Shown here piece by piece: positions 25,846 to 35,108 of a stretch of DNA of 64,000 nt. The number at the start of each line of letters is the position of its first letter. Position 1 is the stretch's first letter. The stretch lies in the NCBI RefSeq assembly GCF_913775985.1, contig NZ_CAJYMB010000096.1, positions 36,609 to 100,608 of the forward strand, given 5' to 3'. The notes beneath the pieces were generated by a model. The model was not told where the DNA came from, did not search any database, and saw only the letters and a program-made list of their open reading frames with translations. Origin of the DNA: an uncultured Pluralibacter sp. GTDB lineage: Bacteria > Pseudomonadota > Gammaproteobacteria > Enterobacterales > Enterobacteriaceae. The position numbers and the translations under genes were made by a program.

Positions 25846-26826
25846 ATGGATATTGAAGAAATAGTGGCCCTTAGTGTAAAGCATAACGTCTCGGATCTAC
25901 ACCTGTGCTGCACCGGACCGGCGCGCTGGCGGCGGCGGGGAAGCCTCGAACCCGCGCCGTTTCCGCCGCCGGATCTGGCGGCCCTGATGCAGGGCTGGCT
26001 GAATGAAAAGCATCGCCAGCAGTGGCAGATGCAGCAGCAGTGCGATTTTGCGGTTGAGCTGGCGAGCGGGCGGCGGCTGCGCGCCAGCGCGTTCCACCAC
26101 GCGCGGGGCTTTTCGCTGGTGCTCAGGCTGCTGCCCGAGCGCTGTCCAGCGCTTCCCGATCTGGGCGTTCCCGCGGCGCTAACCGAGCTTCTCAACGAGC
26201 CGAGCGGCCTGATTCTGGTCACCGGCGCTACCGGCAGCGGAAAATCCACTACCCTTGCGGCGATGGTGGATCACCTCAACCACCTGCGCGACGGGCACAT
26301 TCTGACGCTGGAGGATCCGGTGGAGTTCATTCACCGCAGCGAGCGCTGCCTTATCCACCAGCGGGAGATAGGGCTCCACTGCCCCTCATTTGCCGACGGG
26401 CTGCGGGTAGCCCTTCGGGAAGATCCTGACGTGATTTTGATCGGCGAGCTGCGCGATACGCAAACCATTCGCCTGGCGCTGACCGCGGCTGAAACCGGGC
26501 ACCTGGTGATGTCGACTTTGCACACCCGGGGCGCCGCGCAGGCGGTGGAGCGCCTGATTGATGTTTTCCCTGCGGGAGAGAAAGAGCAGGTGCGCAGCCA
26601 GCTTGCGGGCAGCCTCTGCGCGGTGCTGGCGCAAAAGCTGCTGCCGGACAGGCACGGCGGGCGAGCGGCGCTGTACGAGCTGCTGGTGAACACCCCCGCG
26701 GTCGGGAACCTGATACGCGAAAGCAAGACGCATCAGCTGCCCGGCATTATGCAAACCGGCCAGCAGGCGGGGATGATGACTTTCAGCCAGCACTACCAGC
26801 AGCGGCAGGCCGCCGGCGTACTGTAG
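25846..26826 (+). CDS. yggR: YggR, PilT-like type IV pilus retraction ATPase homologue
   Basis: The protein is 326 aa. Walker A GATGSGKSTT, an Asp box LTLEDPVEF, Walker B-like EDPDVILIGELRD and His box THLVMSTLHTRG-like ETGHLVMSTLHTRG define a PilT/VirB11-class secretion ATPase. The E. coli homologue YggR is similar in length. No other pilus gene lies nearby. It is divergent from yggS with only 15 bases between the two starts. Confidence 0.93.
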   Translation: MDIEEIVALSVKHNVSDLHLCCTGPARWRRRGSLEPAPFPPPDLAALMQGWLNEKHRQQWQMQQQCDFAVELASGRRLRASAFHHARGFSLVLRLLPERCPALPDLGVPAALTELLNEPSGLILVTGATGSGKSTTLAAMVDHLNHLRDGHILTLEDPVEFIHRSERCLIHQREIGLHCPSFADGLRVALREDPDVILIGELRDTQTIRLALTAAETGHLVMSTLHTRGAAQAVERLIDVFPAGEKEQVRSQLAGSLCAVLAQKLLPDRHGGRAALYELLVNTPAVGNLIRESKTHQLPGIMQTGQQAGMMTFSQHYQQRQAAGVL

Positions 26827-27083
26827 CGGGCGAGCACATAAATTTTCATAAAATAACGTAGAGTGGCAATTACAGGTGTAATTAAAAGAAACGTCAGGAT
26901 AAATAGAGTTAAATTTGCCGTTGTGAATGCAGTGTTAATTAATTCCCGCGTCCTGGTGAACTCAATTCCACGTGTGAATGAATTACACATAAAATTAACA
27001 TCGCCGGCATCAAAAAAAGTAGATAATTCAAAACTCGGGTTGAGGTGAGTGATTTATGAACAGTAAGCGTTCGTGATATATCT

Positions 27084-27111
27084 TTGACAGCCGTCAGACA
27101 TTCGTTCTATT
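27084..27111 (+). promoter_or_regulatory. Probable promoter of the CsgD-like regulator
   Basis: TTGACA (27084-27089), a 16-base spacer, then TCTATT (27106-27111). It lies in a 423-base AT-rich gap (26827-27249) that otherwise shows no gene; such AT-rich DNA is a typical H-NS target. Confidence 0.5.
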
Positions 27112-27122
27112 CTCCTTGCGTG

Positions 27123-27151
27123 ATTAAGAATTTTCCTGGTAAATTCTTAAT
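27123..27151. repeat. Perfect 11-bp inverted repeat in the regulator leader
   Basis: ATTAAGAATTT (27123-27133) and AAATTCTTAAT (27141-27151) are exact reverse complements around a 7-base centre. It sits just after the likely transcription start and could be an operator or an mRNA hairpin. Confidence 0.7.
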
Positions 27152-27249
27152 ACGCATAATAAGGCTGTGAAAAGGTTTTTCCCCCACTTATTTGTTCTTT
27201 AACTATTTAATCACCATGAAGGTGAGTTTCAACTATGGAGAGTTTTTAA

Positions 27250-27903
27250 ATGCTTGATGTAACAGAGTTTCCAGACAAATCCCGACTGATTACGCTCATT
27301 ACTCATCCCTCCATCCAGGCGAACGCATTTGCCAGCCACATTGCTGGCCTGCTTTCGGTACCGGTAACGGTACACAATATTAACAAGCCGCTGACCGAAC
27401 AGTTAGAGAAGGGAACCGTGGTGCTGTTTGATATTGCGGTATCCAACAAAAAGCTTAATGGGATCTGGCGCGAAATTATTGAATCCCACACCGAGAATCC
27501 GCGCCTGCTGATTATTAATAGCGCACAAAAATATGAGCTGTACGAAATGGCGAAGTGGCCGGCGCTGTATGGCGTATTCCGCCACGATGATGATGAATCA
27601 CGTTTAATTGAGGGCATTAAAGCCGTACTTAACGGTGAACAGACGGCTGAATTGAGCGTGATGCACCCGGCAATGTACGCGGTGGAAAAAAAGCCCCGCG
27701 AGCAGGAAAGTATTCCGTTAACCGAGCGCGAGTGCGAAATCCTTAACGAACTGCGCCACGGCGCAACCAACGTCGATATCGCCCGGGCGCTGTTTATCAG
27801 CGAAAATACCGTGCGTACCCATCTGTATAACGTGTTCCGCAAGCTCAGCGTTAAAAACCGCACTCAGGCGGTCAGCTGGGCCAACGAAAACCTGCGCCAC
27901 TGA
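27250..27903 (+). CDS. CsgD-like LuxR-family transcriptional regulator
   Basis: The protein is 217 aa, the same size class as CsgD. The C-terminal LuxR HTH (about residues 155-212: LTERECEILNELRHGATN, ISENTVRTHLYNVFRKLSV, KNRTQAVSWANENLR) is close to CsgD's. The N-terminal ~130 residues resemble CsgD's atypical receiver domain and lack a clear phospho-acceptor triad. It is not csgD itself: the csg operon is absent and identity is moderate. E. coli has no gene at this position. It may control a biofilm- or surface-related function, possibly elsewhere in the genome. Confidence 0.8.
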   Translation: MLDVTEFPDKSRLITLITHPSIQANAFASHIAGLLSVPVTVHNINKPLTEQLEKGTVVLFDIAVSNKKLNGIWREIIESHTENPRLLIINSAQKYELYEMAKWPALYGVFRHDDDESRLIEGIKAVLNGEQTAELSVMHPAMYAVEKKPREQESIPLTERECEILNELRHGATNVDIARALFISENTVRTHLYNVFRKLSVKNRTQAVSWANENLRH

Positions 27904-27942
27904 TGCGCCGATCGGGCCCGCAGCGCTGCCGCCGGGCCTGAA

Positions 27943-28359
27943 TCAGTAGCCCTGCTCGAAGAAGCTTTCCAGAATTACTACCGCGGACGCGGAGTCTATC
28001 TTGCCTTTATTGAGCGCGCGGTAGCCGCCCTGCTCAAACAGGCCGGCGCGGGCTTCAACCGTGCTGAGCCTTTCATCGTGAAGAATAATTTTTACGCCAA
28101 AGCGGCCCTGGATGCGGTTGGCAAACTTGCGGGCTTTGGCGGTAAGCGGCTGTTCGGTGCCGTCCATATTCAGGGGCAGGCCGACAATCACCGCTTCCGG
28201 CTGCCACTCTTTCAGCAGGCGCTCAATCAAATTCCAGTCCGGCGTACCTTCCTGGGCCTTCAGCGCCGCCAGCGGTCTGGCCGTGCCGGTGATGCGCTGG
28301 CCTACCGCCGTACCGATGCTGCGGGTGCCGAAATCAAATGCGATCAGAGTGCCGCTCAT
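27943..28359 (-). CDS. ruvX: RuvX/YqgF, pre-16S rRNA nuclease
   Basis: The protein is 138 aa, RNase H-like fold: [15 protein letters not shown] (first Asp), [23 protein letters not shown] and a C-terminal [12 protein letters not shown] supply the acidic active site. It trims the 5' end of 16S rRNA precursor. The ATG overlaps the yqgE stop by one base. A short GC hairpin (GGCCCG/CGGGCC, 27915-27938) lies between it and the convergent regulator. Confidence 0.96.
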   Translation of the reverse strand: MSGTLIAFDFGTRSIGTAVGQRITGTARPLAALKAQEGTPDWNLIERLLKEWQPEAVIVGLPLNMDGTEQPLTAKARKFANRIQGRFGVKIILHDERLSTVEARAGLFEQGGYRALNKGKIDSASAVVILESFFEQGY

Positions 28360-28922
28360 CAGGCATGCCCCGCAACGTCGGGCATGGTGTGAATGTCGAT
28401 GCCAATCAGGCGCGCTGCGTCGCGCCAGCGGTTGGCTATCGGCGTCTTAAACAGAATGTTCATGTCGGCAGGGGCGGTGAGCCAGGCATTTTCGAGGATC
28501 TCCTCTTCCAGCTGTCCCTTCTCCCAGGAGGAGTAGCCCAGCGCCACCAGCACGTCAGACGGCTGATCGGGCGTGCCGAGTGTTTCCAGCACGTCACGCG
28601 AGGTAGTGATCACCGTATTGTCGGAGATGCGGATGCTGGAGGCAAAAGAGGACGGCGAGGTATGCAGAATAAAGCCGCGATCTTCCGCCAGCGGGCCGCC
28701 AACCATCACCGGCTTATCCAGGCGAATAGACGGATCGCGCGGCTCCGGCGTGATTTTAAGCTTTTCAAGAATGCCTTCAACCTTAAGGTTTTCCATAGGC
28801 TTATTGATAATAATGCCCATCGCGCCGTCTTCATTGTGTTCGCAAATGTAGACCACGGCGCGGCGGAACATCGGATCCTGAAGAGCAGGCATGGCAATAA
28901 GAAAGTGGTGCTGTAAATTCAT
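28359..28922 (-). CDS. yqgE: YqgE (UPF0301/DUF179)
   Basis: The protein is 187 aa and nearly identical to E. coli Yqg[39 protein letters not shown] at the N-terminus (positions 5-42), GGP motif, and [14 protein letters not shown]. It is always found coupled to ruvX in this group. Function unknown. Confidence 0.95.
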   Translation of the reverse strand: MNLQHHFLIAMPALQDPMFRRAVVYICEHNEDGAMGIIINKPMENLKVEGILEKLKITPEPRDPSIRLDKPVMVGGPLAEDRGFILHTSPSSFASSIRISDNTVITTSRDVLETLGTPDQPSDVLVALGYSSWEKGQLEEEILENAWLTAPADMNILFKTPIANRWRDAARLIGIDIHTMPDVAGHA

Positions 28923-28947
28923 TGTCAGAGGTTCTGTTCCTGGTTTA

Positions 28948-28988
28948 AAAAGCAGCAGCGCCCAGTATGCGATTAAAGCAGGGCGCTG
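28948..28988 (-). terminator. Terminator after gshB
   Basis: Read on the minus strand, CAGCGCCC and GGGCGCTG (28981-28988 and 28956-28963) form a stem followed by CTGCTTTTT. A T-rich tail supports termination of the rsmE-gshB transcript before yqgE. Confidence 0.6.
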
Positions 28989-29035
28989 TCACTTAGGATG
29001 ATGTGGGCGGGCGACGGGCCCGCCGTGAAAAAGCG

Positions 29036-29983
29036 TTACTGAGCGAGACGTTTCTCAATCGCGTCCATCAGCATGCCGGTGATGGAGATGGGATACTCGG
29101 CTTCGATTTCGCGGATGCAGGTCGGGCTGGTGACGTTAATTTCGGTCAGGCGGTCGCCGATAATGTCCAGCCCGACGAAGATCAGGCCTTTCTCTTTCAG
29201 CACCGGTGCGACTTTGCGGGCAATTTCCCAGTCGCTTTCGGAGAGCGGGCGCGGTTCGCCGCGGCCGCCTGCGGCCAGGTTACCGCGGGTTTCGCCGCCC
29301 TGCGGAATACGCGCCAGGCAGTAAGGTATGGGTTCGCCGTCCACTACCAGCACGCGCTTGTCGCCCTCTTTGATCGCCGGCAGATAGTTCTGCGCCATGC
29401 AATAGCGGGTACCCAGCTCGGTCAGGGTTTCGGCAATCACCGGCAGGTTAGGATCGCCCTGCTTAACGCGGAAAATCGACGAGCCGCCCATGCCGTCCAG
29501 CGGCTTGAGGATAATATCGCCGTGTTTTTCCCAGAAGCTTTTCAGCTGCGCCTTGCTGCGGGTCACCAGCGTTTCCGGGGTGAGATCGGCAAACCAGGCG
29601 GTGAACAGTTTCTCGTTGCAGTCGCGCAGGCTCTGCGGTTTGTTCACGATAAGCGTGCCCTTCACTTCTGCGCGCTCAAGAATATAGGTGGCGTAGATGT
29701 ACTCCGTGTCGAACGGCGGATCTTTGCGCATCAGCACCACGTCCAAATCCGCCAGCGCGATATCCTGCTCGCCGTTAAAGGTGTACCAGCCGTCGTAGTT
29801 CTGCTCGACGCTGAGCAGGCGGGTGGTGGCCCGGGCTTCGCCGTTGGTCAGATAGAGATCGTTCATCTCCATATAGTGAAGCTCGTAACCACGACGCTGC
29901 GCTTCCAGCAGCATGGCGAAGCTGGAGTCTTTCTTGATATTGATCTCCGCGATGGGATCCATCACGATGCCGAGCTTAATCAT
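29036..29983 (-). CDS. gshB: Glutathione synthetase
   Basis: The protein is 315 aa (E. coli 316). Prokaryotic GSH synthetase N-domain MIKLGIVMDPIAEINIKKD, then an ATP-grasp domain with LKPLDGMGGSSIFR, RVLVVDGEP and the C-terminal EINVTSPTCIREIE metal/ATP site. It joins gamma-glutamylcysteine and glycine. It is 24 bases downstream of rsmE, so the two are probably co-transcribed. Confidence 0.97.
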   Translation of the reverse strand: MIKLGIVMDPIAEINIKKDSSFAMLLEAQRRGYELHYMEMNDLYLTNGEARATTRLLSVEQNYDGWYTFNGEQDIALADLDVVLMRKDPPFDTEYIYATYILERAEVKGTLIVNKPQSLRDCNEKLFTAWFADLTPETLVTRSKAQLKSFWEKHGDIILKPLDGMGGSSIFRVKQGDPNLPVIAETLTELGTRYCMAQNYLPAIKEGDKRVLVVDGEPIPYCLARIPQGGETRGNLAAGGRGEPRPLSESDWEIARKVAPVLKEKGLIFVGLDIIGDRLTEINVTSPTCIREIEAEYPISITGMLMDAIEKRLAQ

Positions 29984-30007
29984 CTCTTGTCTCCTTGAAG
30001 CCTTTGA

Positions 30008-30739
30008 TTAGCCGAGGTCGCCAAAACGTACCTGCAGCGCAGTAATTGCGGTCAGCGCGGTGGTTTCCGTGCGCAGTACCCGCGGGCCGAGCAGAATATC
30101 TGTAAACGCGTAACGTCCGGTCATGGCAATTTCGTCAGCGGAGAGGCCGCCTTCCGGGCCAATCAGCAGCCGCACCCGCTCAACCGGCAGCGGCAGCGTA
30201 TTGATGCTGGCGCTGGCGCGCGGGTGCAGATTGAGCTTCAGGCCGCTCTCTTCTTCGGCGCACCATTGCTCAAGGCTCATGGCCGGACGAATTTCCGGCA
30301 CCACATTGCGCCCGCACTGCTCGCAGGCGGCGATGGCAATTTTCTGCCACTGCTGAATCTTCTTATTCAGGCGTTCGGCGTCCAGTTTAACGCCGCAGCG
30401 CTCGGAAGAGAGTGGCGTAATGAGGCTTACCCCGAGTTCAATCGCCTTCTGGATAGTGAACTCCATCTTCTCGCCCCGGGACATTACCTGACCGAGATGA
30501 ATATGCAGCGGCGATTCGCGATCGTCGGTTTCGCCGCTGAGGATCTTCACCTGCACATTTTTCTTGCTGGCCTCGGTGATTTCGGCCTGAAAAAGCTGGT
30601 TGCTGCCATCAAACAGCGCAATAGCCTGGCCCGCGCCCATGCGCAATACGCGGCCAACGTGATTGGCGGCATCTTCGCTGAGGGCGACATGACTTCCCAC
30701 AGTAACGGGCTCGGGATGATAGATGCGGGGAATGCGCAT
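30008..30739 (-). CDS. rsmE: 16S rRNA m3U1498 methyltransferase RsmE
   Basis: The protein is 243 aa. It has an N-terminal PUA-like domain and a C-terminal SPOUT methylase with the knot motifs [14 protein letters not shown] and [16 protein letters not shown]. It methylates N3 of U1498 in 16S rRNA. Its position between endA and gshB is as in E. coli. Confidence 0.97.
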   Translation of the reverse strand: MRIPRIYHPEPVTVGSHVALSEDAANHVGRVLRMGAGQAIALFDGSNQLFQAEITEASKKNVQVKILSGETDDRESPLHIHLGQVMSRGEKMEFTIQKAIELGVSLITPLSSERCGVKLDAERLNKKIQQWQKIAIAACEQCGRNVVPEIRPAMSLEQWCAEEESGLKLNLHPRASASINTLPLPVERVRLLIGPEGGLSADEIAMTGRYAFTDILLGPRVLRTETTALTAITALQVRFGDLG

Positions 30740-30758
30740 AGTTCAGAACTTCCGGATA

Positions 30759-31493
30759 TCAGTTTACGTTTGACGCTAGTGTAGGGTAGCTCTTTTGCGC
30801 CTGGCAAGCGCGTTGGATGTAAGGATTGTGGTTGCCCTGCACCCGGGCAATGCGCTCGTCGCGGATACACTCCCACTGGCTGACCGGATAGAGCCGGTCC
30901 CAGGCGCTGAAAAGCTGGGTCTGCTGGCGGGAGAGGCGCAGCTGATACTGGTCGCGCATATAGAAGTAGGTACGAGCAATAGCACCGCGGGCGCGGGCGG
31001 GCGGTTCGGCCACTTTCCCCTTGAAATCGACTTTCATGGCGCACTGACCGTACTGCTGTTCGCCGCCGTTCCACTGGCTGTACTTGAAGTTATTGCGATC
31101 GCCATTAACCTCGCCCACCGCGGGCTGAAGATTGTGCATATCGCTTTCCATCTGGCGATAAACCGGATCTTTGGCGCAATTTTTACGCCCGCCGTCCTGC
31201 CAGCACTGGCGCTGGTGGCCGAACTCCCAGGCCGGAACCACGTGCTCCCACTCGACCCGTTCGGCGCGCGTCTCATTTTTCCGCACTTTATAACCGCAGG
31301 ACGCCAGATCGATAACGCCTTTTTTCCCCTGCCAGCTGATTTTACAGCCGCAGTAAAAATCGCCGGGCGCGTCGGCGTTGATCTTCACGCCTGCTTTTTT
31401 AGCCTGCGCAAAGTTGTGAATACCGGCCGCCTGGGCCGAAAGCGAAAACAGGCCGGCAGCCATCGCCAGCATTAAAAAACCATTACGGGACAT
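30759..31493 (-). CDS. endA: Periplasmic deoxyribonuclease I
   Basis: The protein is 244 aa from the ATG at 31493 ([20 protein letters not shown], a signal peptide cut after AQA); an upstream in-frame start is not conserved. The mature part matches E. coli End[23 protein letters not shown] (catalytic His-Val-Val-Pro-Ala-Trp motif), [24 protein letters not shown]. It degrades DNA in the periplasm. It lacks a close partner gene; sprT lies 94 bases upstream. Confidence 0.95.
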   Translation of the reverse strand: MSRNGFLMLAMAAGLFSLSAQAAGIHNFAQAKKAGVKINADAPGDFYCGCKISWQGKKGVIDLASCGYKVRKNETRAERVEWEHVVPAWEFGHQRQCWQDGGRKNCAKDPVYRQMESDMHNLQPAVGEVNGDRNNFKYSQWNGGEQQYGQCAMKVDFKGKVAEPPARARGAIARTYFYMRDQYQLRLSRQQTQLFSAWDRLYPVSQWECIRDERIARVQGNHNPYIQRACQAQKSYPTLASNVN

Positions 31494-31587
31494 CACGAAC
31501 TCCGTGTCAAAACGAGCCCGCAACGTAGCGAATGGCAGTGTCAGATGCAATCAGTCAGATCAGAAAACTTCCAGATATTTCCGCAGG

Positions 31588-32088
31588 TTACTTTTCAGGC
31601 ACCAGCGGCTGGCCGCAGTGAACACAGCGGTAGATGGCCTCGCCGCGCAGCACACGATTGTGGCGGCGAACGGTCAGCTGGTGCTGCTGGCAGCCGCAGC
31701 GGTAGGGGAAGGTGTTTTTACGCACGGAGTCGAGTTCGAACCGGTGGGTGCGGCGGGCGGGCACGCCGAGCACGCTTTCCATCATCCATTTCCACTCTTT
31801 GCCGTGGGGCGCCACGCGGCCAAAATGCTTCCACACCAGCAGGTGGGCCAGCTCGTGGGGCACCACTTCGTCGATAAACGCCTGCTGATTTTCCAGCAGC
31901 AACACCGGATTAAGGCGAATTTCGTAACTTTCCAGCCACGCGGTGCCCGCGGCGGTGCCGCGCTGCTGCCAGAGCAGCGCCGGTTCTGGATAGTGCCGCT
32001 CCAGCTTCTGGTTAGCCAGCGCGAGATTTTCCCGCAGGCAGCGCATAACCGCCTGCTGAAGGGCGATGGGGATTCGGGGGGATTTCAT
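31588..32088 (-). CDS. sprT: SprT, zinc metalloprotease-like protein
   Basis: The protein is 166 aa. The zincin motif HELAH (in [16 protein letters not shown]) and C-terminal zinc-ribbon pairs (YRCGCQQHQ and [10 protein letters not shown]) match E. coli SprT, the bacterial relative of SPRTN. The molecular target in bacteria is unclear. Confidence 0.95.
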   Translation of the reverse strand: MKSPRIPIALQQAVMRCLRENLALANQKLERHYPEPALLWQQRGTAAGTAWLESYEIRLNPVLLLENQQAFIDEVVPHELAHLLVWKHFGRVAPHGKEWKWMMESVLGVPARRTHRFELDSVRKNTFPYRCGCQQHQLTVRRHNRVLRGEAIYRCVHCGQPLVPEK

Positions 32089-32121
32089 AGCGGGTGATGA
32101 TAGAGCGCTGCTGAAAGGAGT

Positions 32122-32155
32122 GCAAATAAAGAACGGGCCGCTGATTGCGGCCCGT
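32122..32155 (-). terminator. Terminator of the cyuPA operon
   Basis: Minus strand: ACGGGCCGC, loop of five, GCGGCCCGT (32133-32155 on the plus axis), followed by TCTTTATTT. Confidence 0.7.
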
Positions 32156-32168
32156 GGGCTGGGGATAT

Positions 32169-33473
32169 TCAGGACGCTTTATGCGCCATAATTTCAATAA
32201 TCTGGCGATCGGTTGCCTGCATGGCGTTTCGGGCCAGCGCGCAGAGGTTGGCGATGGAGTCCTCAACATCGCCGGCGACGATCCCTTCATTGCCGGTCAC
32301 CGCCGAATCATCCAGTGCCAGCAGGACTGACTTCCACGCGCTGCCGACGCTGGTGGATACCTTCATGGCGCAGCTGTTAGACGCCCCGTCGCAAATCATG
32401 CCGCTGACGTCGCCTATCATGCTGCTTATTGCCATTGAAATGCTTCGATAATCGCCATCCAGCAGCAGCGTCATCCCTGCTGCGGCCCCCATTGCCGCGG
32501 TGGTCGCGGCACAGAGTGCGGAGAGGCGCGGCAGCTGGTAGTGAATGTAAATCGCGCTCAGATGGGAAAGGATCAGCGCCCTCGCCAGCTCATCTTCGTC
32601 GGACTGCAAATGCTCGGCCAGCACTACCACCGGCATGGTGGCGGTAATGCCCTGATTGCCCGAGCCTGAGTTACTCATCGCGGGCAGCGTGGCGCCGCCC
32701 ATTCGCGCATCGGATGCGGCGCTGGTGCGAATAACGATGCTGGAAGACAAATCCTGGGCTATTAAGCCGCGCAGACCCTGCTTTTGCAGCGTTCTGCCGA
32801 CGTGAAGTCCCCATTTTCCATGCAGGCCCTCCTGAGAGAGCGCATCGTTAATGCGGGCGGCGTCGAGAATAAAGCGGATCTTATCGAGTGGAACTTCTTG
32901 CGCAAAAGTTACGATCTCCTGCAGTGAGGTGCGGGAAAGCGCTTCCAGCGGCGACTGCGCGATGTCTGCCGCCTGCTCGTCAAGAGAAAAGCAGATGCGA
33001 TCCTGCTTTCTGATTTCAACCACTCGGGTGTGCCCCCCGGAAAGTGTCGCGCTTGCCCACTCTTCTCCGGCGTAAACTTTAGCGCAGGAGTAGACCAGCT
33101 CGTCGCAGGGTTCCTGCAGCATTACCCGCACTTTGTTTTGTGCCAGCAGCGCTTTTGCCAGGGCAATATCCTCCTCTGTCGCATCTTTAAGTACCTCAAG
33201 GCCCGCATCAGGATTGCCACCAACCGCGCCCAGCGCAGCGGCGACAGGCAAGCCCACCATGCCGGTGCCGGGTACCGTAACGCCTAATCCATTTTTCATC
33301 AGATTGGGAGAAACCCAGGCCTCAATATGCGTGATTTCACCCTCAAGCTGACCTGCCGCGATGGCGCTAGCCAGCGCCAGAGAAACAGGCTCTGTACAGC
33401 CGAGCGCGGGTTTAACCTCTTCATGCAGGATGAGAATAAAGGCATTCCATAATGGGTTCAGTGGCTTATACAT
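32169..33473 (-). CDS. cyuA: CyuA (YhaM), L-cysteine desulfidase
   Basis: The protein is 434 aa of the UPF0597 / serine dehydratase alpha-like family (E. coli CyuA 436). Conserved Cys residues in [12 protein letters not shown] and [13 protein letters not shown] can hold the Fe-S cluster; [15 protein letters not shown] is the substrate-binding signature. It breaks cysteine to pyruvate, ammonia and sulfide under anaerobic conditions. It follows the transporter gene by 21 bases. Confidence 0.9.
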   Translation of the reverse strand: MYKPLNPLWNAFILILHEEVKPALGCTEPVSLALASAIAAGQLEGEITHIEAWVSPNLMKNGLGVTVPGTGMVGLPVAAALGAVGGNPDAGLEVLKDATEEDIALAKALLAQNKVRVMLQEPCDELVYSCAKVYAGEEWASATLSGGHTRVVEIRKQDRICFSLDEQAADIAQSPLEALSRTSLQEIVTFAQEVPLDKIRFILDAARINDALSQEGLHGKWGLHVGRTLQKQGLRGLIAQDLSSSIVIRTSAASDARMGGATLPAMSNSGSGNQGITATMPVVVLAEHLQSDEDELARALILSHLSAIYIHYQLPRLSALCAATTAAMGAAAGMTLLLDGDYRSISMAISSMIGDVSGMICDGASNSCAMKVSTSVGSAWKSVLLALDDSAVTGNEGIVAGDVEDSIANLCALARNAMQATDRQIIEIMAHKAS

Positions 33474-33494
33474 TGTGTTGACCTTAATAACGAC

Positions 33495-34823
33495 TCATGA
33501 AAACGCGAGAAATGGTGATACGCAAAGCAGCAGGCCGGTAATAACGATAATGACCAGCGATACTCCTTTGTATTTATGCAAAGCGGGTACCTTCCACACC
33601 AGCCAGGCGGGAATTAAGCAGCCAACCATGCCAAAGATGGGACTGCAGATTGAGGTAAAGCTGAGGACCGGCGCGTTCAGCACGATGGCGCTCCAGGCCA
33701 GCAAGATAGCGAATAACATGATGCCGCGCTGTACGGCGCGGGTGTTGATTTTGTCTTCGGGCATTTTTCTGCGCAGCACGTTCATCACGATGCCCTGAGT
33801 GGCTTCCCGAAAGCCGAGATAAACGCCGAAAAATGCCGTCATCACCGCAAAAATATTGAGGATCACGCTAACAATTTTGACCCAGCTCGCGCCTTCCCCG
33901 TTAATAAACTGGGCCGCAATCGCCAGTGCTGAAATGTTCTGCTCGTAGGCTTTTACTGCTTCATCGTGGCCCATGGCCAGGGTGAAGGAGACTGCATAGA
34001 AAAAGACCGTCACGAACAGAATGCCGAACGCAATATTCATTGCTCTGAGCGCTTTGTAGCGAGCAACTTCTACGGACTTTTCCCGCGAGCGGTAGGAGAT
34101 AACCATCGGGCTGAGTGTCTGAATAAAGAGAATGGACGTTAAGGTGAAGGGCAGCGTGATGATGGCATTTTTAATTAACAGCCCGACCGGCGGGAGCGCA
34201 CCAACGTTATACAGATGCCACATGCCAATCATTGAAAGCCCGAGCGCAGCAACCACAAACAGCTTGGTTAGTACCATCAGGCTGGAGATTTTAAACAGCA
34301 GCTTTTCACCGCGGGAAGAGATAGCCACCAGGATGCAGATCAGCAGCAGACCATAGAACGGATTTTTAGATAACAAATCGTCAGTCACGCCGAAGGTATG
34401 CAAATAAGAGGCGCTGTCGTTAGTGATCGCCGTGGAATAGACGAACATCCAGATAACCAGCATCACAAAATAGAGCGCACCGAGCAGAATGCCCCAGTTT
34501 TTACCGAGGTAGCCGCTAATCACGCTGGGATAATCTTTGCATTCCGGCGATTCAGCCAGCGTGTTTATAAAAAGACGCTGGAAGAGGTACATTGCCGGAT
34601 AGCCAATAACAGAGGAGAGCAGAAAGACCCACAGGCCCATCAGCCCTACCTGCACGGGTAGGAAAACTATTCCTGCGCCAATGGCCATACCGATACTCAT
34701 AATGATCCAGCCGGTATCAGTACTGTCGAATTTAATGGCTTCGTGCCACTCCGCTTCACGCATTCCGGAAGGGTGCCGCTGTGAGGCACTTCCTGTTGAC
34801 TGGATATTGCTCGCCGTTTCCAT
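33495..34823 (-). CDS. cyuP: CyuP (YhaO/DlsT), cysteine/serine transporter
   Basis: The protein is 442 aa of the HAAAP (SdaC/TdcC) amino acid:proton symporter family, 11-12 hydrophobic segments, almost identical to E. coli YhaO across GWIIMSIGMAIGAGIVFLP and SPMVISYRSREKS. In E. coli cyuP and cyuA form one operon controlled by CyuR (DecR). That regulator is not in this window. The operon's location between galP and sprT differs from E. coli K-12. Confidence 0.92.
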   Translation of the reverse strand: METASNIQSTGSASQRHPSGMREAEWHEAIKFDSTDTGWIIMSIGMAIGAGIVFLPVQVGLMGLWVFLLSSVIGYPAMYLFQRLFINTLAESPECKDYPSVISGYLGKNWGILLGALYFVMLVIWMFVYSTAITNDSASYLHTFGVTDDLLSKNPFYGLLLICILVAISSRGEKLLFKISSLMVLTKLFVVAALGLSMIGMWHLYNVGALPPVGLLIKNAIITLPFTLTSILFIQTLSPMVISYRSREKSVEVARYKALRAMNIAFGILFVTVFFYAVSFTLAMGHDEAVKAYEQNISALAIAAQFINGEGASWVKIVSVILNIFAVMTAFFGVYLGFREATQGIVMNVLRRKMPEDKINTRAVQRGIMLFAILLAWSAIVLNAPVLSFTSICSPIFGMVGCLIPAWLVWKVPALHKYKGVSLVIIVITGLLLCVSPFLAFS

Positions 34824-35062
34824 GAGGCTCTCGCTTATATTTGTAGGGTAGAAGAATTTTTATTATTGAATTCTGTTCACCAGCGATAATGAGTCAGAGG
34901 GGCAGGCGTTTATTATTGGAATAGAAACGATAATAGCGGGGAGGGGAGAGAAAATTATTGCAATGTTTATATGGTTTTTGGCGACTGTTAGAAAAAAATT
35001 CTCTCAAAAATGAGTAATAAAGAAAAAATCAGGATAAATGTGCCCAACCTCAAAAAAGAAAA

Positions 35063-35095
35063 CAAAAAAGGCATCCGGATGACGGATGCCTTTTT
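35063..35095. terminator. Bidirectional terminator near the end of galP
   Basis: AAAGGCATCCG and CGGATGCCTTT arms (GGCATCCG 35070-35077, CGGATGCC 35083-35090), A-run on the left and T-run on the right. It serves galP on the minus strand. Confidence 0.85.
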
Positions 35096-35108
35096 ATGTC
35101 AAATGCCC

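Noticed and set aside
27250..27903. Identification of the LuxR-type gene as csgD
   Set aside because: The csgDEFG/csgBAC context is absent and similarity is concentrated in the HTH; it is better called CsgD-like.
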